From assembly GCA_016794595.1 (NCBI GenBank), contig JAEUJN010000104.1, positions 1-34,226 of the forward strand: 34,226 nt of DNA. Reading direction: 5' to 3'. Below are positions 8,657 to 16,335 of this stretch, piece by piece (position 1 is the stretch's first letter; each line of letters starts with the position of its first letter). The notes beneath the pieces were generated by a model that saw only the letters and a list, made by a program, of their open reading frames with translations, searched no databases and was not told the DNA's origin. Source of the stretch: Kineosporiaceae bacterium. GTDB lineage: Bacteria; Actinomycetota; Actinomycetes; Actinomycetales; Kineosporiaceae. The translations under genes and the position numbers were made by a program.

Positions 8657-10060
8657 GTGAGCAAGCCGGATCGCCTCGGCCCGGTGCTCTGTGTGGATGT
8701 CGGGTCGACCTTCACCAAGGCGGTGCTGGTGGACGTCGCCACCGGAGCGGTGCTGGCCGGCGGCTCGGTGCCGACCACGTCGTCCACGGATGTCCTCGAC
8801 GGCGTGGCCAGGGTGCGTGATCAGGTCGGTGGCCGGTCAGCTGACCGGACGCCGTCCACCGTGCTGGTGTGCTCGAGTGCCGGGGGTGGGCTGCGGCTTG
8901 CCGTGGTCGGTTACGAGAGCCTGGTCACCGCCGAGGCCGGCCGGCGGGTGGCCCTGTCGGCCGGGGGCACCGTGGTGCACGTGCACTCCGGCCCGCTGGA
9001 CGCCGCGGGGCTCACCGGGCTGACCCGGTCGCGTCCCGACGTGGTGCTGCTGGTCGGTGGCACCGACGGTGGCAACGCGGAGGTGTTGGTGCACAACGCC
9101 TCTCGGCTCGGTTCGGCCCGGGTGGGCAGGCAAGTGCCGGTGGTCCTCGCCGGGAATGCTGCCGCAGCAGATGCGGCGAGGGCCGCGTTGGGCACCAGGC
9201 CGGTCGAGGTCGCCCCCAATGTCCTGCCGCGCATCGGTGACCTGGCACCCGAGGGGGCGCGGGCGGCGATCCGCGATCTGTTCCTGCGTCACGTGATCGG
9301 CGGCAAGGGCCTGTCCCGGGGGCGGCTGGACGGCCTCCGCTTCCGCGACCTGGTCCGCGCCCCCACCCCGGACGCCGTGCTCGACGGGGTGAAGGTGCTG
9401 GCCGAACTGGTGGGCGAGGTCTTGGTGGTGGACGTCGGGGGGGCCACCACCGACGTCTACTCGACGATCGACCCCGAGGAGGGGGATCACCCCCGCCGCG
9501 AGGTGGTGGCTGCCCTGCGGCATGCCCGCACGGTCGAGGGTGATCTCGGAATGCGTTGGGGCGCACCGGGCATCATCCGCGCGGCCCGTGCGGAGCAGCT
9601 GCTCGGGCAGGGCCCGGTCGGTGCGGACGGGTCGAGCCGCGCGGACGGCGCCGCCGGCCCGGGGGAGGAGGTGCTCACCGCGCACGCGGACCGGCTGGCC
9701 GCCGAGCCGGCTCTGGTGCCCACGGGGCCGGGCGAGTGGGCACTGGAGGAGCGGTTGGCGGCGCTCGCCGTCCGGGTGGCCGTGCGCCGGCATGCCCGTC
9801 CGGCCGCCCCCGGCCAGGGCGGCCGCCCGCTACGCGGCGTCCGGCTCGTCGTGGGCAGCGGCGGAGTGCTGCGGCACGGGTCGCCTGCCCTGCGCCGCGC
9901 CGTCCTGGAGCCTGTGCTGGCCGACCACGCGGGAGGATGGCCGGTCCCGCGGGAGGCCCGGCTCGCCGTGGACGAGGGATCCGTGCTGTTCGCGGCAGGC
10001 CTGCTGGCTCGGTCGCACCCGCAGGCGGCTCGGGCGCTGGTGGATCAGGCGTTCGGCTGA
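8657..10060 (+). CDS. GlmL/MutL-type protein (glutamate mutase-associated ATPase family)
   Basis: A 467-residue ASKHA-fold protein of the MutL/GlmL family. These proteins are linked to adenosylcobalamin-dependent carbon-skeleton and amino mutases and are thought to reactivate them. An N-terminal phosphate-1 motif reads CVDVGSTFTKAVLVD (about 12-26). A second actin-like phosphate motif, VLVVDVGGATTDVYS, lies near residue 260, followed by the family signature RTVEGDLGMRWGA. Residues around 315-345 form an Ala/Gly-rich insertion. The GTG start is seven bases after metB, so the two are probably cotranscribed. The expected partner (glutamate mutase GlmE/GlmS or another B12 mutase) is not in the window. 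It is unrelated to the DNA mismatch repair MutL. Confidence 0.8.
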   Translation: MSKPDRLGPVLCVDVGSTFTKAVLVDVATGAVLAGGSVPTTSSTDVLDGVARVRDQVGGRSADRTPSTVLVCSSAGGGLRLAVVGYESLVTAEAGRRVALSAGGTVVHVHSGPLDAAGLTGLTRSRPDVVLLVGGTDGGNAEVLVHNASRLGSARVGRQVPVVLAGNAAAADAARAALGTRPVEVAPNVLPRIGDLAPEGARAAIRDLFLRHVIGGKGLSRGRLDGLRFRDLVRAPTPDAVLDGVKVLAELVGEVLVVDVGGATTDVYSTIDPEEGDHPRREVVAALRHARTVEGDLGMRWGAPGIIRAARAEQLLGQGPVGADGSSRADGAAGPGEEVLTAHADRLAAEPALVPTGPGEWALEERLAALAVRVAVRRHARPAAPGQGGRPLRGVRLVVGSGGVLRHGSPALRRAVLEPVLADHAGGWPVPREARLAVDEGSVLFAAGLLARSHPQAARALVDQAFG

Positions 10061-10071
10061 GGCCGCCCCGA

Positions 10072-10563
10072 TCAGGCGGTGAACGGCTCCGCGGAGATGA
10101 TCCGGACGGCGAGCTGCTTGCCGTTCGGCGCGGTGTAGCTCGCGGTCTCGCCCACCTTGCGGCCCACGATCGCCGAGCCCAGTGGGCTCTTGTCGCTGTA
10201 GACGTCCAGGTGGGTGTCCCCGCCGATCTCGCGGTGCCCGAGCAGGAACTGAAGCTGCTCGCCGGCCAGGTCGACCGTGACCACCATGCCGGCGGTGACG
10301 CTGCCGTCGCTCGAGGCCGGGGCCTCGCCGACCTTCGCGCTGTCCAGCAGCTGGCGCAGCTGCCGGATGCGGACCTCTTGTTTGCCCTGCTCCTCCTTGG
10401 CGGCGTGATAGCCGCCGTTCTCCTTGAGGTCCCCCTCCTGCCGGGCCTCTTCGATCTTCCGGGCGATCTCGACCCGTCCGGGGCCGCTGAGGTGGTCCAG
10501 TTCGGCGCGCAGCCGGTCGTAGGCCTCCTGGGTCAGCCAGGTGACGGCGCTGGTCTCGGACAC
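10072..10563 (-). CDS. greA: Transcription elongation factor GreA
   Basis: A 163-residue Gre factor that stimulates RNA polymerase to cleave backtracked transcripts. The N-terminal coiled coil runs from about residue 10 to 80. Its acidic tip, EARQEGDLKENGGYHAAKEEQ, carries the Asp and Glu that reach the active centre. The C-terminal FKBP-like domain includes SDKSPLGSAIVGRKVGE. The GTG at 10561-10563 has CTGGAG just upstream; the frame extends 25 codons further but without a ribosome site. It lies downstream of the DUF4307 gene on the same strand (78 bp gap) and converges on the GlmL-like gene. Confidence 0.93.
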   Translation of the reverse strand: MSETSAVTWLTQEAYDRLRAELDHLSGPGRVEIARKIEEARQEGDLKENGGYHAAKEEQGKQEVRIRQLRQLLDSAKVGEAPASSDGSVTAGMVVTVDLAGEQLQFLLGHREIGGDTHLDVYSDKSPLGSAIVGRKVGETASYTAPNGKQLAVRIISAEPFTA

Positions 10564-10641
10564 GGGAACTCCAGACAGATCACGGGGTCGGATGACGCGT
10601 GGTGATCGAACACCCACGGAAGCGATCGAGAGTAGCAACCC

Positions 10642-11040
10642 TCAGACGAGCACGCAGGCCTTGACGCCGCCACCGGCCGCGCGCTCCGTCGTGCGCACTG
10701 TCACGCTCGTGCGCACCTGGCCTGTGGCCGAGGGGCCGACCCGGACGTCGCGGCGCCCGACCTCGACCAGGCCCTCGTTGACCGCCCGGATCGTGCAGAT
10801 GGCGGTGTCGCCCGGGGGCAGTCCCAGTTGGAAGGTGAACGTGGCGCTGTCGACGGTGACCTCGCGCGAGCCCAGGTCGACCCAGGTGACGTTGGTGCGG
10901 CCGCGTGCCGCTGAGGCCCAGACCGCAAAGGTCACCCCGATCACCACGAAGGCGACCAGCGCGATCGTCAACGGCCGCCGGTTCCGGGTCGGTGTCGAGC
11001 TGCGCCCGTACCGCTGGGCCAGCAACTCGGGGGAGGTCAT
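10642..11040 (-). CDS. DUF4307 membrane protein
   Basis: A 132-residue protein starting MTSPELLAQRYG, the usual opening of actinobacterial DUF4307 proteins. A short basic cytoplasmic stretch precedes one membrane helix (about 24-42, LTIALVAFVVIGVTFAVWA). The outer part is a beta-rich domain of about 85 residues with a single Cys in TAICTIRAV and another in the terminal KACVLV. The ATG has CGGAGA upstream. Its conserved place between greA and mca suggests a housekeeping role, but no function is known to me. It diverges from mca over 94 bp. Confidence 0.8.
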   Translation of the reverse strand: MTSPELLAQRYGRSSTPTRNRRPLTIALVAFVVIGVTFAVWASAARGRTNVTWVDLGSREVTVDSATFTFQLGLPPGDTAICTIRAVNEGLVEVGRRDVRVGPSATGQVRTSVTVRTTERAAGGGVKACVLV

Positions 11041-11134
11041 GGTGGGTTCTCCGCATCGGCGATGATGGGTCGATGATGGGCGGGGTACCGCACCAGTGTC
11101 CCGCACCTGCGCGGGGAGGTCGGCGGAGGTGGCC

Positions 11135-12067
11135 ATGTCGGATCGGCTTCGGCTGATGTCGGTGCACGCGCACCCGGACGACGAGTCGAGCAAGGGCGCG
11201 GCGACCCTGGCCCGCTATGTGGCCGAGGGCGTGGACGTCATGGTGGTCACCTGCACCGGCGGCGAGCGCGGCGACGTGCTCAATCCGGCGCTGAAGGACG
11301 ATCCGGACGTGCTGCGGGACATCGCGGAGTTCCGTCGGCACGAGATGGCCCGGGCGGTGGACGTGCTCGGGGTCCGGCACGAGTGGCTGGGTTTCGTCGA
11401 CTCCGGGCTGCCTCAGGGGGACCCGCTGCCACCGCTGCCCCAGGGCTGCTTCGCGCTGGAGCCGCTGCACGTGGCCACCGCGCCGCTGGTCCGGCTCGTC
11501 CGGGCGTTCCGCCCGCACGTCATGATCACCTACGACGAGAACGGCGGATACCCGCACCCGGATCACATCATGTGTCACAAGGTGTCGGTCGAGGCCTTCG
11601 ACGCCGCGGGGGATCCGCAGCGCTTCCCCCATGCGGGTGATCCGTGGCAGCCGCTCAAGCTGTACTACGACCGGGCCTTCTCCTGGGCGCGGGTCGAGGC
11701 GTTGCACGGGGCGATCGTGCAGGCCGGCCTCACCTCACCGTTCGAGGAGTGGGTGAAGGCCCGGGCGAGCGCCGGGAGCGACGCAAAGGACCCCGAGAAC
11801 GCCGAGAACGGCGAGGACGGCCACCCCCGGCCGGATCCCCCGGTCACCACCCGGATCGAGTGCGGCGACTTTTTCGAGGTGCGCGACCGCGCCCTGCTCG
11901 CCCACGCAACCCAGATCGATCCCCAGGGATGGTTCTTCTCCATCCCGCTCGATCTGCAGCGGCGGGTCTGGTCGACGGAGGACTATCAGCTGGTGCGCTC
12001 CCTGGTGGACGCACCGATCCCCGAGGACGACCTGTTCGCCGGGGTGGACGAACGAGTGAGGGTGTGA
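11135..12067 (+). CDS. mca: Mycothiol S-conjugate amidase Mca
   Basis: A 310-residue zinc amidase of the LmbE/PIG-L fold. Mca cuts mycothiol conjugates of toxins to a mercapturic acid plus GlcN-Ins, the detoxification step paired with mycothiol. The zinc ligands are visible: His13 and Asp16 in HAHPDDE and His144 in PHPDH. The family sequences [15 protein letters not shown] and [14 protein letters not shown] favour Mca over its paralogue MshB, as does the conserved position after DUF4307. A charged insert (about residues 210-235) is probably a surface loop. The ATG at 11135 has GGCGGAGGTGG just upstream; a GTG 13 codons earlier is less likely. The small membrane protein gene follows after three bases. 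Confidence 0.92.
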   Translation: MSDRLRLMSVHAHPDDESSKGAATLARYVAEGVDVMVVTCTGGERGDVLNPALKDDPDVLRDIAEFRRHEMARAVDVLGVRHEWLGFVDSGLPQGDPLPPLPQGCFALEPLHVATAPLVRLVRAFRPHVMITYDENGGYPHPDHIMCHKVSVEAFDAAGDPQRFPHAGDPWQPLKLYYDRAFSWARVEALHGAIVQAGLTSPFEEWVKARASAGSDAKDPENAENGEDGHPRPDPPVTTRIECGDFFEVRDRALLAHATQIDPQGWFFSIPLDLQRRVWSTEDYQLVRSLVDAPIPEDDLFAGVDERVRV

Positions 12068-12070
12068 CGG

Positions 12071-12388
12071 GTGATGCTCACCTGGGCGCTGGCCGTGAAC
12101 GACCCACCGCGGGGGTTCGGCCCCGGCATCGAGGGCTTCATCGTGCTGTTCCTGCTGGCGGTGGCCTGCTACCTGTTGTTCCGCAGCATGGTGGGGCACC
12201 TGCGTACGGTGCGGTACAGCAAGGACCCTGCCAAGGACCCCACTGACGTCGGTGGTGAGGCGGGCGGCCAGGCCGGTGGCCAGGTGGGCGGCCAGGCCGG
12301 TGGCCAGGTCGAGGAATCGACCGGGCCCGCCGTCCGCACCACCCCCGCCGAGGGCGCGACGCTGGACGGTCCGTCCGCGAAGGGCTGA
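12071..12388 (+). CDS. Small single-pass membrane protein with Gly-Gly-Gln repeats
   Basis: A protein of 105 residues (GTG 12071) or 104 (ATG 12074). One membrane helix (about 20-38, GFIVLFLLAVACYLLF) is followed by a basic stretch HLRTVRYSKDP and then a disordered tail. The tail contains the repeat AGGQ.GGQ, encoded by an exact 24-bp tandem duplication. It sits three bases after mca and is probably cotranscribed with it. A small membrane protein in this position is common in actinobacteria, and its function is not known. Confidence 0.7.
   Translation: MMLTWALAVNDPPRGFGPGIEGFIVLFLLAVACYLLFRSMVGHLRTVRYSKDPAKDPTDVGGEAGGQAGGQVGGQAGGQVEESTGPAVRTTPAEGATLDGPSAKG
12262..12309 (+). repeat. Exact 24-bp tandem duplication inside the small membrane protein gene
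   Basis: Bases 12262-12285 are repeated exactly at 12286-12309. Each unit encodes eight residues of a Gly-Gly-Gln-rich pattern in the C-terminal tail. The unit length is a multiple of three, so gain or loss of copies keeps the frame. It is a likely site of copy-number variation between strains. Confidence 0.9.
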
Positions 12389-12419
12389 CCAGGGCGAGAC
12401 GTGCCGGGCATCCGTGGTG

Positions 12420-12467
12420 ACGTCCGGCCTTCACGTCCGGCCCTGACGTCCGGCCCTCACGTCGGCC
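12420..12467 (+). repeat. 13-bp tandem repeat array, about four copies
   Basis: ACGTCCGGCC recurs at 12420, 12433 and 12446, and in degenerate form (ACGTCGGCC) at 12459. The period is constant at 13 bases. The array lies in the 150-bp gap between the small membrane protein gene and the unknown 190-residue protein. No matching coding frame is evident. It could be a slippage array, or a set of binding sites just over one helical turn apart. Confidence 0.7.
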
Positions 12468-12515
12468 GTGACTTCGCTGTGGGTGAACTGAACGACCTAC
12501 CGGTGGCGTTGCACT

Positions 12516-12540
12516 TGTAAGCGAGTAATCATCGTTACAT
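12516..12540 (+). promoter_or_regulatory. AT-rich palindromic element at the start codon of the 190-residue protein
   Basis: TGTAA (12516-12520) and TTACA (12535-12539) form the outer arms of an inverted repeat. Inside it GTAATCATCGTTAC (12525-12538) is a second, imperfect palindrome. The right arm runs into the ATG at 12539. The stretch is much richer in A and T than its surroundings, and no Shine-Dalgarno sequence is present. This suggests a start-proximal promoter or operator, possibly on a leaderless transcript. The protein that binds it is unknown. Confidence 0.45.
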
Positions 12541-13111
12541 GCGTAAATCAGAAGCGACTCAGAGCGAGATCACCGCCTGGTTCACCCACCGCCTGCCCGA
12601 GGAGTGGGTGGCCGGCCCCACGCGGGTGAGCGTCGACCGGGAGGAGATCACCGTCCTCCTGACCCTGGCCGGGCCGTCCGGCGTGCCGGCCGAGGACGGG
12701 CCGGACGGGCCGGACGGGACAGCAGCCGATCAGGAGCCCGCGACCGAGGCCGAGCGGGCGGAGGCGCTGGCCGGGTACCTGGCCCGCTGGCGTTCGGACA
12801 CCCGTGAGCGGCGGATCGGTATCGCCCGAGAGGCCGAGCACCGGTTCGGGCGCAAGGTTGCCTGGGGGGTGCAGGTGGGGGAGCAGACCCAGCTCTTCAC
12901 CCATCTCGCCGTCCCGGTGATGACCAGGCTGCGCCAGGGCGAGCGCCAGGTGCTCGACACCCTGGTCGAGGCTGGCGTCGCCCGTTCCCGCGCCGATGCC
13001 CTGGCTTGGTGCGTGCGGCTGGTCGGCCGCAACACCGAGACCTGGTTGAGCGACCTGCGCACTGCGATGGAGACGGTGGCGCAGGTGCGCGAGAGCGGTC
13101 CGCCGTCCTGA
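12539..13111 (+). CDS. Conserved actinobacterial protein of unknown function
   Basis: A 190-residue soluble protein with no signal peptide or membrane segment. The first 45 residues (ITAWFTHRLPEEW, then VSVDREEITVLLTL) look like a small alpha/beta domain. An acidic linker follows (about 50-75, with a GPDGPDG repeat), then a basic, Arg-rich helical part (RWRSDTRERRIGIAREAEHRFGRKVAW). The C-terminal part, GERQVLDTLVEAGVARSRADALAWCVRLVG, resembles the strand-helix-helix spacing of small ribbon-helix-helix regulators. I recall similar proteins in other actinobacteria but no assigned role. It begins inside the palindromic element described at 12516-12540. It stands alone between the mca unit and the convergent hemolysin III gene. 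Confidence 0.7.
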   Translation: MRKSEATQSEITAWFTHRLPEEWVAGPTRVSVDREEITVLLTLAGPSGVPAEDGPDGPDGTAADQEPATEAERAEALAGYLARWRSDTRERRIGIAREAEHRFGRKVAWGVQVGEQTQLFTHLAVPVMTRLRQGERQVLDTLVEAGVARSRADALAWCVRLVGRNTETWLSDLRTAMETVAQVRESGPPS

Positions 13112-13148
13112 CCCACCCCGCAGGAGGGCACCCTGGGCCAAGGCAGGC

Positions 13149-13802
13149 TCAGGCGTCCGCCGCGCCGACGACCAGCCCGACCCCCACCGCGTGCGCGACG
13201 AACGCTGCCACGGTCAGGGCATGGAAGATCTCGTGGAACCCGAACCAGCGCGGCGAGGGATCGGGCCGGCGCAGGCCGTAGATCACCCCACCTGCGGTGT
13301 AGAGCACCCCTCCGACCACGGCCAGGGTCAGCGCTGCCGGGTGGCCGGCGTCCAGGAAGTCCGGCAGGAACGCCAGCGCCGCCCACCCGAGCACGATGTA
13401 GGTCGGCGTGTAGAGCCATCGGGGGGCGTGCAGCCAGAAGACCCGGAACGCCACCCCGGCCAGCGCCCCGCCCCAGACCAGGGCCAGCAGGGTGCGTGCG
13501 GGGCCGGGAGGCAGGAGCAGGACGCTGAACGGCGTGTAGCTGCCGGCGATCACCAGGAAGATCGCGGCGTGGTCCAGCCGTTGGAGCACCGCGTGCATCC
13601 TGGGCCCCCAGTGGCGGCGGTGGAAGGTGGCGCTGATCGTGAACAGCAACGCCGCTGACCCGGCGAAGACCCCCACCGAGACCCGGGCGGCGGTGTGCTG
13701 GGCCAGGACGACCAGGACCACGCCGTACGCGAGCGCCGCCGGTGCCGTGACGGCGTGCAGCCATCCACGCAACAGCGGCCGGGCCGCGCGCGGCTCCTCC
13801 AT
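13149..13802 (-). CDS. Hemolysin III / PAQR-family membrane protein (YqfA type)
   Basis: A 217-residue protein with seven hydrophobic segments. The motifs are those of the hemolysin III/PAQR family: SATFHRRHW early, HAAIFLVIAGSYTPF in the middle and FGFHEIFHALTVAAF near the end. The conserved Ser, Asp and His residues form the presumed metal site. Family members may be metal-dependent hydrolases acting on lipids; the name from hemolysis assays is not proof of toxin function. The ATG at 13800-13802 lacks a Shine-Dalgarno sequence but has TATGAT six bases upstream, so leaderless translation is likely. A 16-bp palindrome lies just beyond that box. The gene diverges from the prenyl synthase, as in mycobacteria. 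Confidence 0.88.
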   Translation of the reverse strand: MEEPRAARPLLRGWLHAVTAPAALAYGVVLVVLAQHTAARVSVGVFAGSAALLFTISATFHRRHWGPRMHAVLQRLDHAAIFLVIAGSYTPFSVLLLPPGPARTLLALVWGGALAGVAFRVFWLHAPRWLYTPTYIVLGWAALAFLPDFLDAGHPAALTLAVVGGVLYTAGGVIYGLRRPDPSPRWFGFHEIFHALTVAAFVAHAVGVGLVVGAADA

Positions 13803-13808
13803 GACCGG

Positions 13809-13814
13809 ATCATA
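13809..13814 (-). promoter_or_regulatory. -10 box for the hemolysin III gene (leaderless)
   Basis: On the minus strand TATGAT, one base from the TATAAT consensus, ends six bases before the ATG at 13802. That spacing puts the transcription start at or next to the start codon. No -35 consensus is seen at 17 bases; that space is taken by the palindrome at 13816-13831. Confidence 0.6.
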
Positions 13815-13815
13815 G

Positions 13816-13831
13816 CCTACGGTTGCGTAGG
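13816..13831. promoter_or_regulatory. Perfect palindrome CCTACG-N4-CGTAGG, candidate repressor operator
   Basis: Six-base arms (13816-13821 and 13826-13831) flank GTTG, with outer TA bases also symmetrical. It covers the spacer between the -35 and -10 positions of the hemolysin III promoter, where a bound protein would block RNA polymerase. The shape resembles operators of TetR-family regulators of lipid genes in actinobacteria, from memory only. No TetR gene lies in the window. Confidence 0.55.
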
Positions 13832-13986
13832 TTACTGATGGGTAGGGTCTCGTTCGACGCAACCCGCACCTGACCGGTGGGGGTGGGCAGCCTGCTCGAA
13901 ACGCTCGCCCCGTCACCCGTCCGGAGTACCGTGACCCCAGCACGGCGCCGTCCAGGCGGGGCGCCGTCCGGGTCGAAGGTGGGTCC

Positions 13987-14748
13987 ATGGGGCTGCGCGC
14001 TCTGGTGTACGGCTTGTACGAGCGACGCCTTGCCTCGACGCTGAATCCGCAGGCCATCCCCCGGCACGTCGGGGTGCTCGTCGACGGCAACCGGCGCTGG
14101 GCCCGCGCGTACGGCACGGACACCGCTGAGGGGCACCGCGCCGGCGCCGCCAACGTGCTGGAGTTTCTGGGCTGGTGCGAGGAGGTCGGCATCCGGCACG
14201 TCACCCTGTGGCTGCTGTCGACCGACAATCTCTCCCGCCCGGCCTCCGAGCTGGCGCCCCTGCTCGAGATCATCGAGGACCTCGTCGGCCGGCTGGCGGC
14301 CACCGGCCGGTGGCGGGTGCACCCGGTCGGGTCGCTGGACCTTCTGCCGCCCTCCCTGGCCCAGGTGCTCAAGGAGCACGAGGACGCCACTGCGCAGATC
14401 GCCGGCATGCACGTGAACGTGGCGGTCGGCTACGGCGGACGACGCGAGATCACCGACGCCGTCCGCTCGCTGTTGCAGCAGCATGCGGCCCAGGGCACCT
14501 CGATCGAGGAACTGGCCGAGTTCCTGGACGTCGAGCACATCGCCGAGCACCTCTACACCCGGGGCCAGCCGGACCCCGACCTGGTGATCCGGACCTCGGG
14601 AGAGCAGCGGCTGTCGGGGTTTCTGCTCTGGCAGAGCGCGCACAGCGAGTTCTACTTCTGCGAAGCCCTGTGGCCCGATTTCCGCAAGGTCGACTTCCTG
14701 CGGGCCCTGCGCGCGTATGCCGAGCGCGAACGCCGGTACGGCGCCTGA
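13987..14748 (+). CDS. uppS: Cis-prenyltransferase, short-chain Z-isoprenyl diphosphate synthase type
   Basis: A 253-residue member of the undecaprenyl diphosphate synthase family, which condenses isopentenyl diphosphate units in cis. The catalytic Asp33 lies in VLVDGNRRWAR. LWLLSTDNLSRP and the C-terminal RTSGEQRLSGFLLWQSAHSEF (about 205-225), with substrate-binding Arg and Ser, are present. The position next to hemolysin III and before phoH matches the mycobacterial short-chain (E,Z-farnesyl diphosphate) synthase rather than the long-chain enzyme. Chain length cannot be read from sequence with certainty. The ATG has GAAGGTGGG upstream. It would feed decaprenyl or undecaprenyl carrier lipid synthesis for the cell wall. 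Confidence 0.88.
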   Translation: MGLRALVYGLYERRLASTLNPQAIPRHVGVLVDGNRRWARAYGTDTAEGHRAGAANVLEFLGWCEEVGIRHVTLWLLSTDNLSRPASELAPLLEIIEDLVGRLAATGRWRVHPVGSLDLLPPSLAQVLKEHEDATAQIAGMHVNVAVGYGGRREITDAVRSLLQQHAAQGTSIEELAEFLDVEHIAEHLYTRGQPDPDLVIRTSGEQRLSGFLLWQSAHSEFYFCEALWPDFRKVDFLRALRAYAERERRYGA

Positions 14749-14871
14749 TCGATCCGGCTCCAGCACGACACACCGGCTGTCGATGTGAGATGCGTCGTAG
14801 CGTCGCCGGGTCGGTGATGTCACGCTCGTGGGGGTTCGCGTGACCTCAGGGGCGAGCGAGCTGACACCGCC

Positions 14872-14917
14872 GACCGACGTCGGTCGTCATCGGACCACCC
14901 GATGGTCCGGAGGGGAG
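14872..14917 (+). promoter_or_regulatory. Two palindromes abutting the phoH ribosome binding site
   Basis: GACCGACGTCGGTC (14872-14885) is a perfect 14-base palindrome. Five bases on, CGGACCA (14891-14897) and TGGTCCG (14903-14909) form a seven-pair stem with a five-base loop. The stem's last base is the first base of the ribosome site GGAGGGGAG (14909-14917), six bases from the GTG at 14923. This could be an operator followed by a translational hairpin. The gap upstream (14749-14871) shows nothing else I can name. Confidence 0.5.
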
Positions 14918-14922
14918 TCGCA

Positions 14923-16257
14923 GTGGCCACGACCCGGCACGGCACCCGGTCCTCGATCGAGACAGATCACCGTCGCACCTTCGTGTTGGACACCTCCGTG
15001 CTGCTGGCGGACCCCCGGGCGATCACCCGGTTCGCCGAGCACGAGGTGGTGCTCCCGGTGGTGGTGATCATCGAGCTCGAGGCCAAGCGGCACCATCCGG
15101 AGCTGGGCTACTTCGCCCGCCAGTCGTTGCGCATGCTGGACGACCTGCGCCTGCAGCACGGCCGCCTCGACGCCCCGATCCCGATCGGCACGGCGGGTGG
15201 TCGCCTGCGGGTGGAGCTGAACCACGCCGACCCCGGCGTGCTGCCCGCCGGGTTCCGCCTCGGCGACAACGATTCCCGGATCCTGGCGGTGGCCCGCAAC
15301 CTGGCCGCGGACGGTCGGCACGTGACGCTGGTGAGCAAGGACCTGCCGATGCGGGTGAAAGCCTCCGCGGTGGGGCTGGAGGCCGAGGAGTACGAACCCG
15401 AGAGCCCGGTGGACAGCGGCTGGACCGGCATGGCCGAGTTGGAGATCTCCGCGGAGGAGATGGCCGAGCTGTACGCAGGCCAGAGCCTGCACACCGCGGC
15501 CGCCCACGACCTGCCGTGCCACACCGGTCTGGTGGTGCTCTCACCCCGGGGATCGGCGTTGGCCCGCGTGACCGCGGACAAGCAGATCCGGCTGGTCCGG
15601 GGCGACCGGGACGTCTTCGGCGTCCACGGGCGCAGTGCCGAGCAGCGGGTGGCCATCGAGCTGCTGCTCGACCCGGAGATCGGCATCGTGTCCCTGGGCG
15701 GGCGCGCCGGGACGGGCAAGTCCGCCCTGGCGCTGTGTGCCGGCCTGGAGTCGGTGATGGAGCGGCGCCAGCACCGCAAGGTGATGGTGTTCCGCCCGCT
15801 CTACGCGGTGGGCGGCCAGGATCTGGGATACCTGCCGGGGACCGAGGCCGAGAAGATGAGCCCGTGGGGGCAGGCGGTCTTCGACACCTTGGGCGCCCTG
15901 GTCTCCCAAGAGGTGGTCGAGGAAGTGGTCGACCGGGGGATGCTCGAGGTGTTGCCGCTGACCCACATCCGGGGTCGCTCCCTGCACGACGCCTACGTGG
16001 TGGTCGACGAGGCGCAATCGCTCGAGCGCAACGTGCTGCTCACGGTGTTGTCCAGGGTGGGGCAGAACAGTCGGGTGGTGCTGACCCACGACGTCGCCCA
16101 GCGGGACAACCTGCGTGTGGGTCGGCACGACGGCGTGGCCGCCGTGATCGAGGCGCTCAAGGGCCACCCGCTGTTCGCCCACGTGACCCTGACCCGGTCG
16201 GAGCGCTCGCCGGTGGCCGCCCTGGTGACGGAGTTACTGGAGGGGCTGGAGCCCTGA
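14923..16257 (+). CDS. phoH2: PIN-PhoH fusion protein (PhoH2 type RNase/ATPase)
   Basis: A 444-residue two-domain protein. Residues about 18-150 are a PIN nuclease domain: FVLDTSVLL (Asp23), VVIIELEAK (Glu51) and LGDNDSRIL (Asp115, Asp117) supply the acidic metal site. Residues about 235-444 are a PhoH ATPase with Walker [13 protein letters not shown] (Lys266) and Walker B YVVVDEAQ. Mycobacterial PhoH2 is a sequence-specific RNA helicase and RNase, made with a small antitoxin-like upstream protein (PhoAT). I see no convincing PhoAT gene here. The GTG at 14923 is preferred to an ATG seven codons earlier, because GGAGGGGAG lies at the right distance from the GTG. Confidence 0.93.
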   Translation: MATTRHGTRSSIETDHRRTFVLDTSVLLADPRAITRFAEHEVVLPVVVIIELEAKRHHPELGYFARQSLRMLDDLRLQHGRLDAPIPIGTAGGRLRVELNHADPGVLPAGFRLGDNDSRILAVARNLAADGRHVTLVSKDLPMRVKASAVGLEAEEYEPESPVDSGWTGMAELEISAEEMAELYAGQSLHTAAAHDLPCHTGLVVLSPRGSALARVTADKQIRLVRGDRDVFGVHGRSAEQRVAIELLLDPEIGIVSLGGRAGTGKSALALCAGLESVMERRQHRKVMVFRPLYAVGGQDLGYLPGTEAEKMSPWGQAVFDTLGALVSQEVVEEVVDRGMLEVLPLTHIRGRSLHDAYVVVDEAQSLERNVLLTVLSRVGQNSRVVLTHDVAQRDNLRVGRHDGVAAVIEALKGHPLFAHVTLTRSERSPVAALVTELLEGLEP

Positions 16258-16307
16258 CCTTCGTCCCAGGAAACGGCCTGGATCGCGGGCGAATGGTGAC
16301 CTTCGGT

Positions 16308-16335
16308 AGTGTCACGAATGCATATCGATGACACT
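16308..16335. repeat. Imperfect palindrome 50 bp after phoH
   Basis: AGTGTCA (16308-16314) and TGACACT (16329-16335) are exact inverted arms. The 14-base spacer is itself nearly symmetrical around ATGCAT. It could act as the phoH terminator, although it has no T-run, or as an operator. Confidence 0.5.

Noticed and set aside
14828-15067. Small plus-strand frame before phoH2, considered as a PhoAT-like antitoxin
   Set aside because: It runs 145 bases into phoH2 in another frame, and its product (Arg/Trp/Pro-rich) does not resemble an antitoxin. No ribosome site is seen.
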